A DNA stretch of 64,000 bases from Platycnemis pennipes (lineage: Eukaryota > Arthropoda > Insecta > Odonata > Platycnemididae): assembly GCA_933228895.1 (NCBI GenBank), contig OW121856.1:23391805-23455804 (forward strand), in the 5' to 3' direction. Position 1 is the first letter of the stretch, and each line of letters begins with the position of its first letter. Positions 36,531 through 49,550 of this stretch are shown piece by piece. Below the pieces are notes generated by a model. It ran no database searches, was not told the DNA's origin, and saw only the letters and a program-made list of their open reading frames with translations. Made by a program: the position numbers and the translations under genes.

Positions 36531-38373
36531 AATATTTAGGTGGCAGAGATAAGTTGGGCGGGTGAACTCGTACCGGAAGAAATGAATCATTTCACTGACG
36601 GAATGAGTTGCGTCCCTTCGTGTATGGTACATCGATCCGGTCAGAATGTTTCAATATTTTTTCCCGCTCTGTGTGTGCAGCAGCGCCTAATATATGCGAT
36701 GTTTTTTACTCCCTGTTCGGGGGAAGCAATAAAAAGTAACACTGTTGATAACGGAGCAAGGCCAACACAAGATTATGTATAAGGATCATAATACATAATC
36801 TTCTGTTATACATAATCTCATAATCATAATAGGGATAAATCTAATACATCCCAGGAACCTTGTTATGTATAAGGATTAGAATAAAATCAGAAGATTTCTT
36901 AGTGCATATTAAAGTTGCACCATTGATTAGAAACCACTCCCATATCATGATTTCCTTTATCCTTTTCATAAACGTAATGAATGTTTGTGGATTAAGGGCA
37001 AGGCTAAAGAAATACGGAGTAAGATGATTAAATTATTAGAGTACTTCCTATTAGATATCCTACTAGTCGACGGATTCATTTATGTTTATTTCTATATCAA
37101 ACTTTTCCGGCATCCTGTTACCATACTTGCAGCCAAATACTGAGTGAATGCTACGGCCAAGGCTAGATTAACATGAATTTGGTGAATTATAAATGTTCCA
37201 AACACATATACTTCCAGTCATGTTTTTGATTTAGGTCATGAATCGCATCAAGCTTTGCTGACCGTGGCATGCTACTAGTAAACTTAGAAACCAGCAATGG
37301 AGGTATATACTTTAAGGCAGGGTTGATTGGACAGTTATATATTATAGGACAGGATATATCCCATCAGTACGGATGTGAAAACCCCCTATTAGTTATTTTA
37401 TCGATTAAAATCTCTTTCCTAATCATGTTTTTTCGGATGTAGGTGACGTTTGTAGAGAATAATAGAGTTATATTACCTGACTATAACGTTTACCTGTACA
37501 TTACGAGAGTTTATTGACTAAACACTAAAACTTTTCAAGTCAATTCAATTATTCCAACAAGGATGTGCAATTACAGCATTTTGACATTCTAACTATTATT
37601 ATATCAGAGTTTTCACAGAGAAAAATATCCGCATCAATCGGAATTCAAACTTGGTACAGAATAATTCACGCCAGGCTTAATAGCTCCAGCAAGGCTACCA
37701 AGCCGTCCATTTGTGGCGGATTCGCAATCTGTGAACTAAAACTTCATTAGTTTTATATTTTTTCTATCGGTGCAATTTTATCTGAATTTCGGTCTGGCTG
37801 ATGGTTTCATGGTTCATTAATTTGCTTCAATATAGGACTAGAGTTTAAATTTAACATTCCACATAGAAATAAGACAGGGGACAAAAATTTTTACCCTGCA
37901 CAGGTTAATATTTAATGATGAACATTTTTAAGTTTAAATCATTGAAGACACCATAGGGTATTCAAGGTAGGGTATTCAAGACCTCATTTTCCTAACTCTT
38001 CCCTCAGAAATTTTCCTCCAGCAACACATACTAGAAGTATATTTTCTCCATTAGCAGTTGCATCTCCAACTTTGGCTCCCAATTTTCTTAAAAAAAACTT
38101 TTCTCATCCCACTACATGCTCAGCTCTTCACCATCCGTTTATCATACGTTTCCCATAAGCATCTATTACCACACATCAAAGAATCATAATTAATGTCATA
38201 ATCCCCTATGTATTTCCTATTTTTATTCAAGCTCAAGCTGCAAAATGATTACAAAGGTATGACTTTCAGATTGGTTTTCATGTGTTGCCAATCTCTGCGT
38301 TCATTTATAATAGCCCCCATAGTATTTATGTGGATTCTTCACTCAAACGAGATGAATTTAATACCGATCAAAA
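36531..38373. other. AT-rich sequence with a small nested repeat
   Basis: TTATGTATAAGGAT occurs twice (about 36774 and 36863), and the first copy forms a small inverted repeat with TACATAATCTT at about 36801. No gene was recognised. Confidence 0.5.
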
Positions 38374-38460
38374 CACATCTACATAATACCCTGCAAGCCA
38401 CCATAAAGGTGTGTGGCAGGGGGTGAACTCTCACCAAACATGCACTACATATCATGCATA
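38374..38460 (-). mobile_element. L2/CR1-like LINE 3' end fragment
   Basis: CATCTACATAATACCCTGCA then AGCCACC…GGTGTGTGGCAGGGGGTGAA matches the 3' end of the element at 31.07 kb closely over about 75 bp. Orientation minus, with the 3' terminus at the left. No coding part remains. Confidence 0.82.
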
Positions 38461-40788
38461 AAAAAGGATTAGTACTTGTATAGATGATTTGATGAACACG
38501 ATGATTTGTAGTGGATAAAACCTGTGCATGTGCATTTTATAATGCACATGTACAGTAAAATCAGTTCCCACATCTATTACTTTGCAACATTATTCTCTTA
38601 TTATATTAAAAAAATTCTTCATGAATTTCGAATACTTTCCATGCTGTCGGACTAATAGCGAGGTGATTTAAAAATCTTTGACTATGTTTATTGTTAAATA
38701 GTAAATATTATGCTGTATACCACCATTACTATATATGGTAATATAACACCATAATTTATGTGAATAGTGGGCTATACACATGACATTGACTACGTTTTTC
38801 TCCTTAAATTTGTACGCAACTGTAATAACATACGTCTATCCCTTAATTGTCATTTGATATGTAAATGTCTCATGAACGGCAAACTTTTTTTTTAGTATGT
38901 ATCCATTTGGCTGAATTTGGATGAAGTGAGCAGTAAAAAAAAAGTAGGGGCGCATATAATGGTGGTGGATTAATGGACATGAAGCGTGTAAAAACTATCC
39001 CTGAATATGAGATTTAACATTTGTATGAAACATTAATTATTGTTTTTTGAATTCACTAACAATTCAAAAACGATAATTAAAGAAAATTCATTCTGACAAG
39101 TTTTATAAGACTTTTAAGCAATTGATTAGCGGTTTGAGGGATAGAATGTTTAAAATAAAACCAATAATGTTCATTGAGAGAATGCATGTTACAAATATTC
39201 CTGTATTTGAAATAAAGAGAGCAAGAGTAAGAGTAAAGGTAAGAGATATATAATGTATGGACTTTTCAACAACACGGAGCAGTCGAGACCTAGATATTCC
39301 AATTCAACAGTGACCTCCCTCAGAAGAAAACATCCGACCAAAAATTTGCGGGGAGGGCCACGCCTTTGTCGCAATCTCACCCTGTAGCTAATTTTCAGAG
39401 GGATGCTAATAGAACTCCTGCAAAAATAGGAAGAATCCTCTTGAATGGGATGTGAAATATAACTAGGGAAATAATTCGGAATAGTGCTGAAAAGATCTTT
39501 TATTTTTAAATTCTTATATCTGATATATGTTTCCTCTAGTTCATTATTGAAATACCACCACATTAAGCGATCCTCTATTTGCGATTCATCCCCAGGGCTT
39601 TACAATGCCATTGAGACCTGGTTTACAACTTATTAATAAAATAAGCCTTTAAATATTAGTCTAAATATTTTTGCTGAAGACGGGTTTGTCGACTAATATT
39701 CACCGAGCAGTAATGGTGTCGAAAAACTGCATTGGTGCATGAAAGAGTTTAAAAGGTATTTAGCGTCCATCAAAGATAGCCTTGGCTAAGGCTAGTATAT
39801 CTATTTAAAAATGCGGGAAATAAATTTTACGGTAATCTTAAAGGAAATGGAGTATTATAAGTACAGAAAAATGCTCACTGGGATTGTCCTAGTGACTGAA
39901 AGAATGTTATTCTTACAGAATAACGTATACGTCTTAAGTTATTGGAGACGAGGCAACAAAATGACAACACTAGATTTGATCACTAAATAATTTTATAACC
40001 ATTTTTGGACTCTTAGACTTCCTTTTTTTCCATTCATGACAAATCATAATATGCTAATTTTTTACCATTGATATTCGAAGACCTTTGTGCATTTTAGGCT
40101 TATTCCAAAATAATTCATCTTCCATGCAGAACTTATCTTACCCGTATTTAATGAAGTAAAATGTCCTTTCAGCAAACATTTATCAAGCCTTCCATTCTTT
40201 AACTTCATTCTCCTTGCTTGAATAGCATCCTTTCAGTCATAGCATATTCCCATAGCCACTCATCTCTGACTTCTTTTCTGCCTTATTTTTACTTTAATCA
40301 CCCCATTTTTTCGTCTATCATTCCAATTACGTCCTGAAATGTTTATCTCACTCTTCACTATACTCACACCATCCTTCCTCGTTTACAAATTCCAACCCTT
40401 ATTTTACAATATATTTTCGTACACCATAGGCACAAGGTAAAATTCTCATCATTCTTTGACCACACTCCATGCCAAGGTACGCATAAATGACCCAAATTTT
40501 TCCTGAATATAAGTTAATGTTATATCTCCTTCTTGTGACCACACATTTACACTCGAGAAATTCCTGCTAATATGTGAAATTCATTATTTTCGCTGCCGTT
40601 AAGGCAAAACCAGGCTCTTTCATCAGGCCATTCCATTCTTGCAGTCCTCCACTCCAAAGCTTTAATATTACGCGGCGTAATCCAATTTCATTCACATTAG
40701 TAGATTAATGAGATAAACATTCGAGAACGTCTATTCTCTTGGATTCAGCGCACTCAACACGATATATAATACTTTCCAGTTCTCCAAA
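38461..40788. other. AT-rich sequence; one hairpin; possible retroelement debris
   Basis: A 15-bp inverted repeat lies at 38522-38536/38541-38555 (CTGTGCATGTGCATT, loop TTAT). At about 40140-40560 the plus strand is pyrimidine-rich. Read on the minus strand it includes FMRTLAWSV, weakly like the 'K-L-WSV' block of the LINE remnants, but too little to call. The frame 39189-39563 minus (124 codons) has no recognised domain. Confidence 0.4.
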
Positions 40789-40853
40789 ATTGTGAGGTGA
40801 AATCGAACCTAAGACCCTCATCAGTAACGCGCAAGCCAAGTGGTCAGTTTCAT
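40789..40853 (-). repeat. tRNA(Ser/Leu)-like SINE head
   Basis: The minus strand has a B box GGTTCGATTTC (40809 to 40799), one substitution from GGTTCGATTCC. An A-box-like TGACCACTTGG lies at 40846 to 40836, comparable with TGGCCNAGTGG of class II tRNAs. GCGCGTTACTGATGAGGGTC lies between, a typical SINE anticodon-region sequence. Acceptor and T stems no longer pair well, so it is a retroposed relic, not a tRNA gene. The SINE body extends toward lower coordinates but its end is not visible. Confidence 0.55.
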
Positions 40854-42919
40854 ATCCTTATTCACACTCCAATCGCGGAAAGAACCAGGGTGCGCATCAG
40901 CAAGATCAAAGTGGATTTCGTCAAGGTAGAAAATTGACTTATTTTGATACGGCAACACCTCATGATGTTACCGAGAGATGTTGTACGGAATGCAAGAGCG
41001 AAGTACGAGCTTAATTAAAAAATATTTGACCGTAGTAATTGTTGAAACATTGTTTTAACACCTTAGAACAAAATCGGTGTGATCAGTGAATTTTAAAAAG
41101 GGGGTAGAGCCGTGAGAAGGACGCAAGGTGCCTTATTTCTCACACCGAAAGTCCTTGCCCGCATCATCCAACCTCTCGCCAAAGTGAGAGAATATTCTTG
41201 CGGCGATCAGGATTAATCTTGTTTTCACCCTGCAGACGGAAGGATAAATAGGACGCATTTCTGTGTAGCGGAAGGTGTGTGCCGAGGAAAACGCTTTTAA
41301 TTTGTCAGTGCCCACTAAGCCGACGCTCTGTAATCCTCTTCAGCTTTCAACTTGGGATTGCAAACATCCTTATATTTATTTCTCGCGAAAGTTTCTGCTA
41401 ATATAATTTACATGCAAAATAAAAGCAGGGGAAGGAAGACATCAGTGAAGAGAAAATTCAAATTTTAAGAGTTCTGGAATTATAAAATTAATATTATTCT
41501 AGCTATTAAATATTATAGCGCATTATATGAACATTTACTTCATTTCATACCCTTGGTAGTGGGAATTTGCCCTAAAATCATACTTTGGAGTATGAATAAA
41601 CACCAACATTTTAATTCTAATTATAATCCGTTGCTAAGCTTAAGTTGAATGGTCACATGAATTAAATGAACCTACTGGTCCTTGGTAATAACGCAGTAGG
41701 AAGCCAAACAGATCATTTTGTTGTAGCATAATTATATTCTCTCTGCATAAGCAGCCATTTGATAGATATCGGACTATGATTTTACAGTTAGCATACCTTC
41801 AGGTAATTCACTAAATTAAAAGATACAAAGGTACATGCTGTAATTCACAATGGAAATTACCACTCGAGGCCTTGAAATAGAAACATAAAATGATTTATAT
41901 TAATTATTCCCCTTTTTACCTAGGATTTGACAGGCACTTTGTGTGGTTACGTAGCCATGATTATTATTTTTTTAAGACATCATATAAAGTTACAATGAGT
42001 TGCACTACAACTGGCGCTAACAATGCGTTTTAGCTACAGTGGTCGTATTGTGTAGTCTATCCTAAAAAAAATAGAAATCAAACACGAAATACATGCCTAA
42101 GGGAAGATATGAACGGATGGCCTTTACTAGGTAGGTACGTACATTAAAATATTTTGTGGCAAACAGGATAAGTGATCGTGAAAAACTTTTTTTCGCTAAT
42201 CAATGGCATGCATACCAGCAAGGACACATTCAATTTATACGCCATTCATGAAATACGGTTTTAATCGAGGAACAATTTTTTTGGTTGCTTCTCCTTATTT
42301 TCTTCTCGTGCTCAGCAGTTTTTATGCAGGTAAGAGTTAATTATTTCATCATCCAGCTGTATTGTGCAAGAAAACAACAGAAAGTGTCCTAATTGGATTT
42401 ATACACTTTAAAATGAAGAAGTAAGTGTCACAGAATAACCAATATACTCGAGAGTCAAATACATCTATGAGTCAAAATGAAAACGAAACCATATTTTGTT
42501 TTCATTTTGATATGTTCGAATAGTCCTCAATATCACCGGAAACTACTGAATTTATTCTAAACGATGATTGTTTTTACATGTTATAGTTATTTCAACTTAA
42601 AAATTAACAAAAACCATAAAAAACAAAACTTAAAAAGTAACTTACTGAATACATGAAAGAGTATAAGACACATTTATAATAATTGATAACCAGCTGAAAC
42701 TATGCCTAAAATACTTATAGCAGGACCTTGGATGAATACCGTTGTAAACGATCTATTCCAATCACACAATCTCAATGCTACATCCCAGCAACCTTACGGA
42801 GCAAAGCATGTAATGTAGAGTTGATTTTTGGGTTAAACTAGTAGTAGTAAGCAAAGAACGATAATGCCATAATATAGTGGAACGTGGATACTTCATGAGA
42901 TTCATTCAGGCATGATATA
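40854..42919. other. AT-rich sequence with one small hairpin
   Basis: TCAAAATGAAAAC (42472-42484) and GTTTTCATTTTGA (42498-42510) form a perfect 13-bp stem. No gene was recognised. Confidence 0.5.
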
Positions 42920-43500
42920 ATTAATTTTGCCAATCAATCGAACGAAGCCACTCACCGGGAACGTTGTGGGGATAATTGAGCAAATGATGCTGAAGGGTGG
43001 AAAGGAGATAATGACAAGATGAGAAGGTAGGCGAGGCAAACGTCGGGGAAAGAGCTACCCGGTACGTGGGAGGACTCTCACGATTTGCCAGGGGAGATGG
43101 GGGAGGGGAATCGTAATATATTTCGTCCATCACTCGTTTCTACCGCCCTCCACCTCCGCACCAACCCTTCCAGGAACTGTCTGCTTTCGCCATTTGTCTC
43201 CATCGCAAACCTTTCTCACCCCCCCCCCTCCTCCTCCATCCCCACTAATTACGCCTAACCCACCTCTTTCTGCCACTTAGCACTCAGCCACCCCATCCAT
43301 CTCGCTCTTCGCCCCTCTTTTTCAACCCTTTCCACACTCTCACCCCACCTACTTTTCTATTATTGCGCCACAGCTCGGGGTCCTATCGCCCACGTCAAGC
43401 AAACTTTCCCGGGAGCCCAACGTCGAGAACAGCACCCCACTGAGGGACTTTTCCAGATGGAAGGCTTCCAGGGGAGACGACTTAGCAGTTGTTGCTACAC
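42920..43500. other. GC-rich, strongly strand-skewed island
   Basis: The plus strand is purine-rich at 42990-43110, then almost all pyrimidine at 43140-43350, including a run of nine to ten C at about 43219. Frames exist on the minus strand only (42921-43133, 43349-43540) and lack known domains. The switch of strand asymmetry near 43135 is abrupt. Confidence 0.45.
42991..43060. repeat. Direct repeat, copy 1 (about 70 bp)
   Basis: AAGGAGATAATGACAAGATG…GGTAGGCGAGGC…GGAAAGAGCTACCC matches 43832-43910 in the same orientation, with substitutions and a 6-bp indel. The blocks ACAAGATGA and GGTAGGCGAGGC are shared. Confidence 0.7.
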
Positions 43501-43579
43501 TGAGGTCTGTTCCGTGAGGAGCGATATGATTAAATGCCACCGATATCCAGTCACATCTATCGATAACTTATTCGGTTTC

Positions 43580-43650
43580 ATTTACATGTACCTACAAAAC
43601 AGCCTGCAACACCACTCAAAGAGTGTGTAACAGGGAATGAGCCATTACAA
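43580..43650 (-). mobile_element. Degenerate L2/CR1-like LINE 3' end fragment
   Basis: ACATGTACCTACAAAACAGC then CTGCAACACCACTCAAAGAG and TGTGTAACAGGGAATGA follows the order of the 31.07-kb 3' end with many substitutions. Orientation minus; an old copy. Confidence 0.6.
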
Positions 43651-43831
43651 GTATTTAAAATAATTAATGATCCCGGTTATCATCCCTAGTTATGAATCTC
43701 TTCAATAGTTTGAAGCAGCATTCCACTTCATTCCGACAATAGTTTCAGGTGTGACATAAGGTGAAATAATTTCTAATTTATTAAAAAAAACCATGAACAT
43801 TTTATTTCCGCAAATAAAAATAAGCTGAATA

Positions 43832-43910
43832 GTGAAGTGTGAGAAAGAGATAAATACAAGATGAAAAGAGCGCAGGTAGGCGAGGCGGAAGTTAGAGAAA
43901 GAGTTGCCCT
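43832..43910. repeat. Direct repeat, copy 2 (about 75 bp)
   Basis: Partner of 42991-43060, about 840 bp away in the same orientation. It may be two copies of an unidentified dispersed element or a local duplication. Confidence 0.7.
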
Positions 43911-45967
43911 AGTTCTATGTTTTTCCTTGAAAAATAGGTTTGACTGTGGTGCAGTATAATGAGGCAAAAAAATTACATCTAACGCGCGTATATATACTTA
44001 AAGGTACTAACTGTGAAATTGGGTCAGTTATTGTGAGTGGATTGGGTGGGTGTTAGGGGAGGGGTACAACACCGCCATTGCCAGCCACTTGGGTTGTTTG
44101 GTATGGAGGAGAGCCATGCTCCAGGAGCCAACAGCTGTATGTATATACCAGTTAGATGTAACGTTGCTCGTCTGATGCTGCCTCACCGAATTGAAACATA
44201 TGTGACATTTAAGCTTCTTATATGCGGAAATACAAAGTTTTGTTTTGTTGATGTTCATTGACTTCGATGCTCAGTTCCCTTATCATTGAAACTATTCAAA
44301 TTTAAATAATTGCCTTATTTTGTATTCTTAGTTTTTTTTGCACGTTTGGAAAGGCATTTCATGTATTCTCTTTCACCTTTCCTTCAACGATTGTTTTTAT
44401 CAGTCTCTTATGCCAAATTTTGTGGCCGTTTCTTCTTTCTCTAAAGTTTTCAGCAGACTATTGCTTTACCATTTTCCGGGTTTCCTCTTCGTTTGTTATT
44501 TTATATATTACTCCTTCATCACTCTTTTTCAACATCATATGTTGAATATCACGGAATTCTCTTCCCTGTTGCTTCAATCGCCCTTGCCTCACTGCCATGA
44601 AGAAGCTAGCCCCAGATGCAAGTTTTAATATTTCTTTTCAACCAAGATTTAATTTTTGCCACAAGATATATTGTTTTTGGAAAAAATCTCCTTTATAGGA
44701 TTATTATTACCAATATATTGAATGTTGCTTGCGATTCTCAGTTTGAATACACCTAAAATATGGTGACATTGACATTAGTTGCCACTCTCTCCATCAGAAA
44801 AAATAACATAACTTATTTGTCAGAAAGACTGATAAAGAATGGTTACTCTATGATAAACCTCAAATTTCTCATCCTTGTGGAGGACATAATTCACCATAAA
44901 TATGGAATCAGACAATTCAATGTCTCTATAAAGGGAAATTCATAGATAAAAAATAAGTCACTGTATATTTAAATTAAGTCGATTTCCTTGCACTTTCAAA
45001 GTGTTGCCTGCAACTTATGAGCTGTTTCGCATTTATTTCATATTTTACTTTTAAATGGGAAACTTGTGATGCTTTATCACATCAGATTGACCAAATATTT
45101 AAGTATAACCAATGTAATTGAAACCTGTAACTTTCATTTCTACTGAATATTATTTTTTTACGTCAATAGCTAATTTTTTTTCATGGAGAAAAACGACAGT
45201 TAAAAATATTTTAACATTGTTAATCATGCACGAGAAATCAGATTTAAGCTTATTATTCATCTTTCCTGCAATAAGAGGGAAAAATTCATAAAATTATACA
45301 AGTAATCAATATTTATGCCGAAATTTCAGCAATGGCCTTAAATCGTACTGCTGGGAGGGCCCCGAGAGAGAAAGAAAAAAATTGAAGCATGAACATGCAA
45401 GTGGCAAACGCCATGAAGTATAACTATTTTTTGTCTTCTAATGCGACTTTCAACTCCAATGAACTGACGCGGATCCAATGTATAGCATAATCATTTTTAT
45501 TCAATCAACTAATGAGAAAATTACCTAGTTTTGCGTGTTTGGAGATGGGTAGCCAAAAAACAGACGCTTGTATACGCGAAATAATTATTGATTCCACAAG
45601 CATTGATGAGCGAACATGTTATTTGCCTGGGCCTTTGGATGGAATTACCTCTCAGCCTAATTCCATTTCTTTCCCATTAAGAAATCAACTTGCAATTTGC
45701 ATGATACATTCTGAAAACTACCGTCAATCAGCAGGTGAATAGCAGGGTAAACATTTCTTAGCATAACGCCTTTCTGTGAGCAGCTGAATTTGTCCTATTT
45801 GGCCGTAGTTTCTAAGTCATGGTAAACCATGATGTAAGGTATTTTCCTGGAATCCATTACACTATTTGTGTAAGACGCTTTAGTGATTTGACGCTTCAAA
45901 CATTCACTATTCAGGATATCTGATAACATAGGTTACACCTGAGAAAACTTTTCATTCCAAGCAATAA
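43911..45967. other. AT-rich sequence, nothing recognised
   Basis: Several short plus-strand frames (44037-44261, 44338-44628, 45512-45742) have no recognisable domain. A pyrimidine-rich stretch at 44340-44630 may be old antisense retroelement material; it is not identified. Confidence 0.45.
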
Positions 45968-46145
45968 TCCATACTAATGTATAAAAATGTAATGGTTTCT
46001 GTCTGTCTGTCTGTCAGTCGTCTGTCTGTTGCTCAATCACGCAAACAGTACTAGACGGATTGAACTGAAATTTGGTATGTAGATAGGAAATGTGTCTGGG
46101 TAGAACAAAGGCTATATTAAATTACCCTCAGGGTCCCCAAAAGCC
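45968..46145 (+). mobile_element. Helitron-end-like dispersed repeat with (GTCT)n
   Basis: The segment starts TCCATACTAATGTATAAA, continues into GTCTGTCTGTCTG, a CTCAATCACGCAAAC block, then CTAGACGGATTGAACTGAAA and TTTGGTATGTAGATAG. This order (TC-CATACTAAT, GTCTG microsatellite, 'ACGGATT…GAAATTTGGTAT') is a familiar arthropod dispersed repeat often found at Helitron 5' ends, which begin with TC and insert between A and T. Here an A precedes the TC. No Rep/helicase gene and no 3' CTRR hairpin were found, so the copy is at most a non-autonomous or truncated one, and the right limit is uncertain. Confidence 0.5.
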
Positions 46146-46669
46146 CCTGAATGGGCCCTTAGATGGATCCTGGTGGTCCCTGGCATTGAGTTTGGTGCAG
46201 TGGTCTTATTTTTGGCTTATTTAAAGTACTTCCATTCAAGACAGAGGGCTGGAGTTTTTTTTTATCAGATGGCTGAATAAATGAAGTTTCTAATTCTTTC
46301 AATTAATTTTCTATTACGCTTAGTATTTGTCTTAAAATCATATTTTTAGGTGAAAAATCTCACATTTTTCTCTGAAATCAACAAAAGCATATTTCCTTGA
46401 CAACCAGAGATCGGTGTGAATGTCCTTTGATTTTAAAGCAACATTCAAGCCTCTAGAATTTAAATATCACGTTTTTCTGCAGACCCATGATAACACAGAA
46501 ATAAATTCTATATAAGAGGGGCCCAGAGTCCCGAGAGTACCATTTTTGATGTTTCTTAAGGTTTGAAAAAGAAGTTAAAGAAGATAAACGAATAACGGTC
46601 ACCGCCTCGTGGCGATTATCGTGTAACGTTAAGAACAGTAAAAAAAGTTTTCTTCCCAGTCGTCTTCTT
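46146..46669. other. Unannotated sequence next to the Helitron-like repeat
   Basis: It may be the internal part of the preceding element. Nothing else was recognised. Confidence 0.35.
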
Positions 46670-46775
46670 TCTACATCTATGACTACGTAATAACCTGGAA
46701 GCCACCAATGTAGGATACGGTTGTAGGCGTATCTTGCAGGAGGTGAAGATCGCTAAACAGGCAAAAAGTGTTTCA
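46670..46775 (-). mobile_element. Degenerate L2/CR1-like LINE 3' end fragment
   Basis: CTACATCTATGACTACGTAA then TAACCTGGAAGCCACCAATG, GGTGAAGATCGCTAAACAGGC follows the 31.07-kb 3' end. An insertion replaces part of the GGTGTGTGGC block. Minus orientation, and it lies head-on to the next copy. Confidence 0.68.
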
Positions 46776-46819
46776 TGTTCTCATGTTACTAGCTAACATA
46801 TTTCTTGTAGTAGCCTAGT

Positions 46820-46907
46820 TGCATGTCACTAGTGTATGTTTGGTAACCTCCCTCTGCCACCCTTGCAGTGGCTTGCAGGTATTCCGTAAATGTAGGTATA
46901 GATATTG
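46820..46907 (+). mobile_element. L2/CR1-like LINE 3' end fragment, opposite orientation
   Basis: CCCTCTGCCACCCTTGCAGT then GGCTTGCAGGTATTCCGTAA and ATGTAGGTATAGAT is the plus-strand form of the same 3' end, ending in TAGGTA/TAGATA-like units. With 46670-46775 it forms an inverted pair separated by about 45 bp. Confidence 0.75.
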
Positions 46908-49550
46908 ATGTGCAATTTGGCTTCTACATAAAAACCAGTTAGATAACCCTACCTATCTTTTGGTAATGTGAACACATGCAATTGTCGTTCTTTCCAGGTA
47001 TTATGTGTTTAAAAGCCGTAAGAGAAGCTACTTGTCTTTTTCTGTTTATGGTACCGTGTACTACCTACACGTCGCACAATACATACATTATAATCTATGA
47101 GGCATGGAGAAAGTTTTTAAAATTAAATTTGTTATCTGCATTTAAATTAAATTTTCTTTGTGCTCATGAAAAAATTTATTGCACTATTAAAATAAACAGA
47201 ATTTAGCCAAGACAGTTCGTGAGATAATTGAAAATCTATTCACTCTCATGATTCATTCAGAGAAACTGTTGAAAATATCATGCAAGTGAAATGCTATAGT
47301 AATACTATTTTAGTTACAAATAATAGTCACCAATAAGTTAAAAATATTTACGGTAGAGGAGGGTATATGGTGGCAGATGATTATGCAGCTTTTTATTATT
47401 CCTTTTGTAAAAAAAACTACAGTCTAAAACTCACATGCCTACTATGCACATGTGGCATTTCTATTTAGGACAATTAGAAAAAAAATAAACACCCGTTCTA
47501 TAGTAAATGTAAAAAAAATACAGAAAGGTGAAAATAAGCTCTTTTCGCATTTCATATGGATATGACTATGGTTAAAAACGTTAAAAAAATTAAAACTTAA
47601 TTTTAGTCTCGTCAGTGTGTATCAAGATGACCAAATTGATGCTGCTAATGGGAAATTTGCATAACAGAAATTATCACCTCACAAAGTGGATCACCTCACT
47701 GGTGCATGGCAGGGCCGTGCCGTATGCCGTTCTCAAAAAGCATTCTCAACAACACCTAATAGGGACGATCGTCATGGACCGGTCAGATCATTATAAAAGT
47801 TCACAAAGAGTCAGCGATATCTGGTGAGATATAGTTAGAGCAATAATGTTACGAACACATCAACTCTTTTCTGCTGCCAGAATGGCTCGTTTTTAATTTT
47901 TTTGCTCTCCTATCCGTGCCCTATGAAGCCAGTTATGTCGCATGGCATCATTCTCTCTCAAACGGGTTATATTTTGTTCATTCTATTCCTTACAAACACT
48001 CCATGGCTTCTATTTACTCCCCGAAGAAATGTATCTAAAATAATTTCCCTTATCCCTCTCCCAATCTTGTTTATCAGCATTCCGTCTCTGATAGATATTT
48101 ATTGCTCCTTTGTACCACCTCAGTCCGCTTTACTTGTCTCCTTTGAATATTTGAATAAAAGATCCAAGACAACTATCCTCATTTAAACATTATCCAGGAA
48201 TGTTTCGCCTGTACACCACTTGACCCAGTTCTCCCTTCGTATTCTAATCCATGCCTGTAATTCGCAATACATGCTAGTCCTCATTTCTAAAAGTCCATTT
48301 CAGGTACCTATCAATGTAGTAAAATAAGTAATTAACTGTTGAAAAAATCATATTAATATGAAAACCTTAATAGAATAAAACCTATAATGAAAATCACTTA
48401 AAATAATCAATAATATTTCCATCCTTTTTTGAGGAGGGCTGAGCATGTACAACTAAAGGCAGGAAACCTAATGGAAATTCAGCTCTAGTACCCCTCGTAT
48501 GGACTTGTCTGATTCAATACTCTCAATCAAGAATCAACCACTAATGCCTTCCCTTGAAGGCAGATTATACCTGTTAGTTAATGATGATAAGCACGTTCAA
48601 TGTTACCTACCTGACGACCTTCAAAAGCCACAGCTTCATTCAAGGTAGTAGAGAATACGAATATGGAGCATAATTGAGAATGTTAACAAAAACATAGCAT
48701 AGGATTTCGTTCTCTCACGGCGAATCATGTTAAAAATAATATAGTGTTTGTCTCCACAGAGGAAGGTGTAAAGTTAAAGACTTAGTATTATTTTTAAATT
48801 AACAGAAAAACAACCTTGATTAAGAATTGTGATTTAGAAGATAACGTAATTGATAAAGCTTAAATTATTGAATTAAATGTAATATGGCGCATTTATAAAG
48901 TATTCAAAGTGCAAAACTTGCCTTTATCACAAGTAAGTAAAATCATTTTATATATTTTGGTGAAACTGGAATAAATTCAAGTTCAGAGTGCAAAGCCAAT
49001 GCACTATGCACTATGCATTCGGGGCATATTAATGAAAAAATTATTTACACTACAAAATGGATCGCTTCATTCATTGAAATACAAGCCCTAAGAGTCAACT
49101 AAACGACGAAATGGCGATTGAAAGATAATTTTATTGGTCTCTTTCTTTTGTTTTTGTATTAATTTCAGTTAACAATTTGAGATAAAGAAAGTATTTCTAT
49201 GAATTTTAATATAAAATTTTTAACGTTTTACTTAACACATTAATTTACACACACAACAATTTATACACATCATTTTAACATTGAATTTAAACACAAGTAT
49301 AAAGTTCTATAAAGTGAGTATAAAAATAACAAAAATTATTAAACCTGAGTGAAAACAAAATAGCGTATCAGAGATGACAACCAATGGAATAAAATCTATG
49401 TGATTATACTATAAATATAACATAAATTGATCAAAAATATATTAAAATAACAATAAAAATAAGTAAAATTAAAATATATATATATACATATATATATGAA
49501 CAATAATTTTAAAAAAGAATGATAAACATAAGAATAAAATGATAAAAGAT
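46908..49550. other. AT-rich sequence, nothing recognised
   Basis: An (AT)n-rich tract lies at about 49473-49498. Frames such as 47615-47827 and 47902-48186 plus have no recognisable homology. Confidence 0.5.

Noticed and set aside
39189..39563. 124-codon minus-strand frame with a Leu-rich C-terminus
   Set aside because: The hydrophobic end comes from an AAGAGTAAGAGTAA-like purine stretch. No family was recognised.
40140..40560. Antisense LINE ORF2 remnant
   Set aside because: Only a FMRTLAWSV-like block was recognisable, too short to separate from chance.
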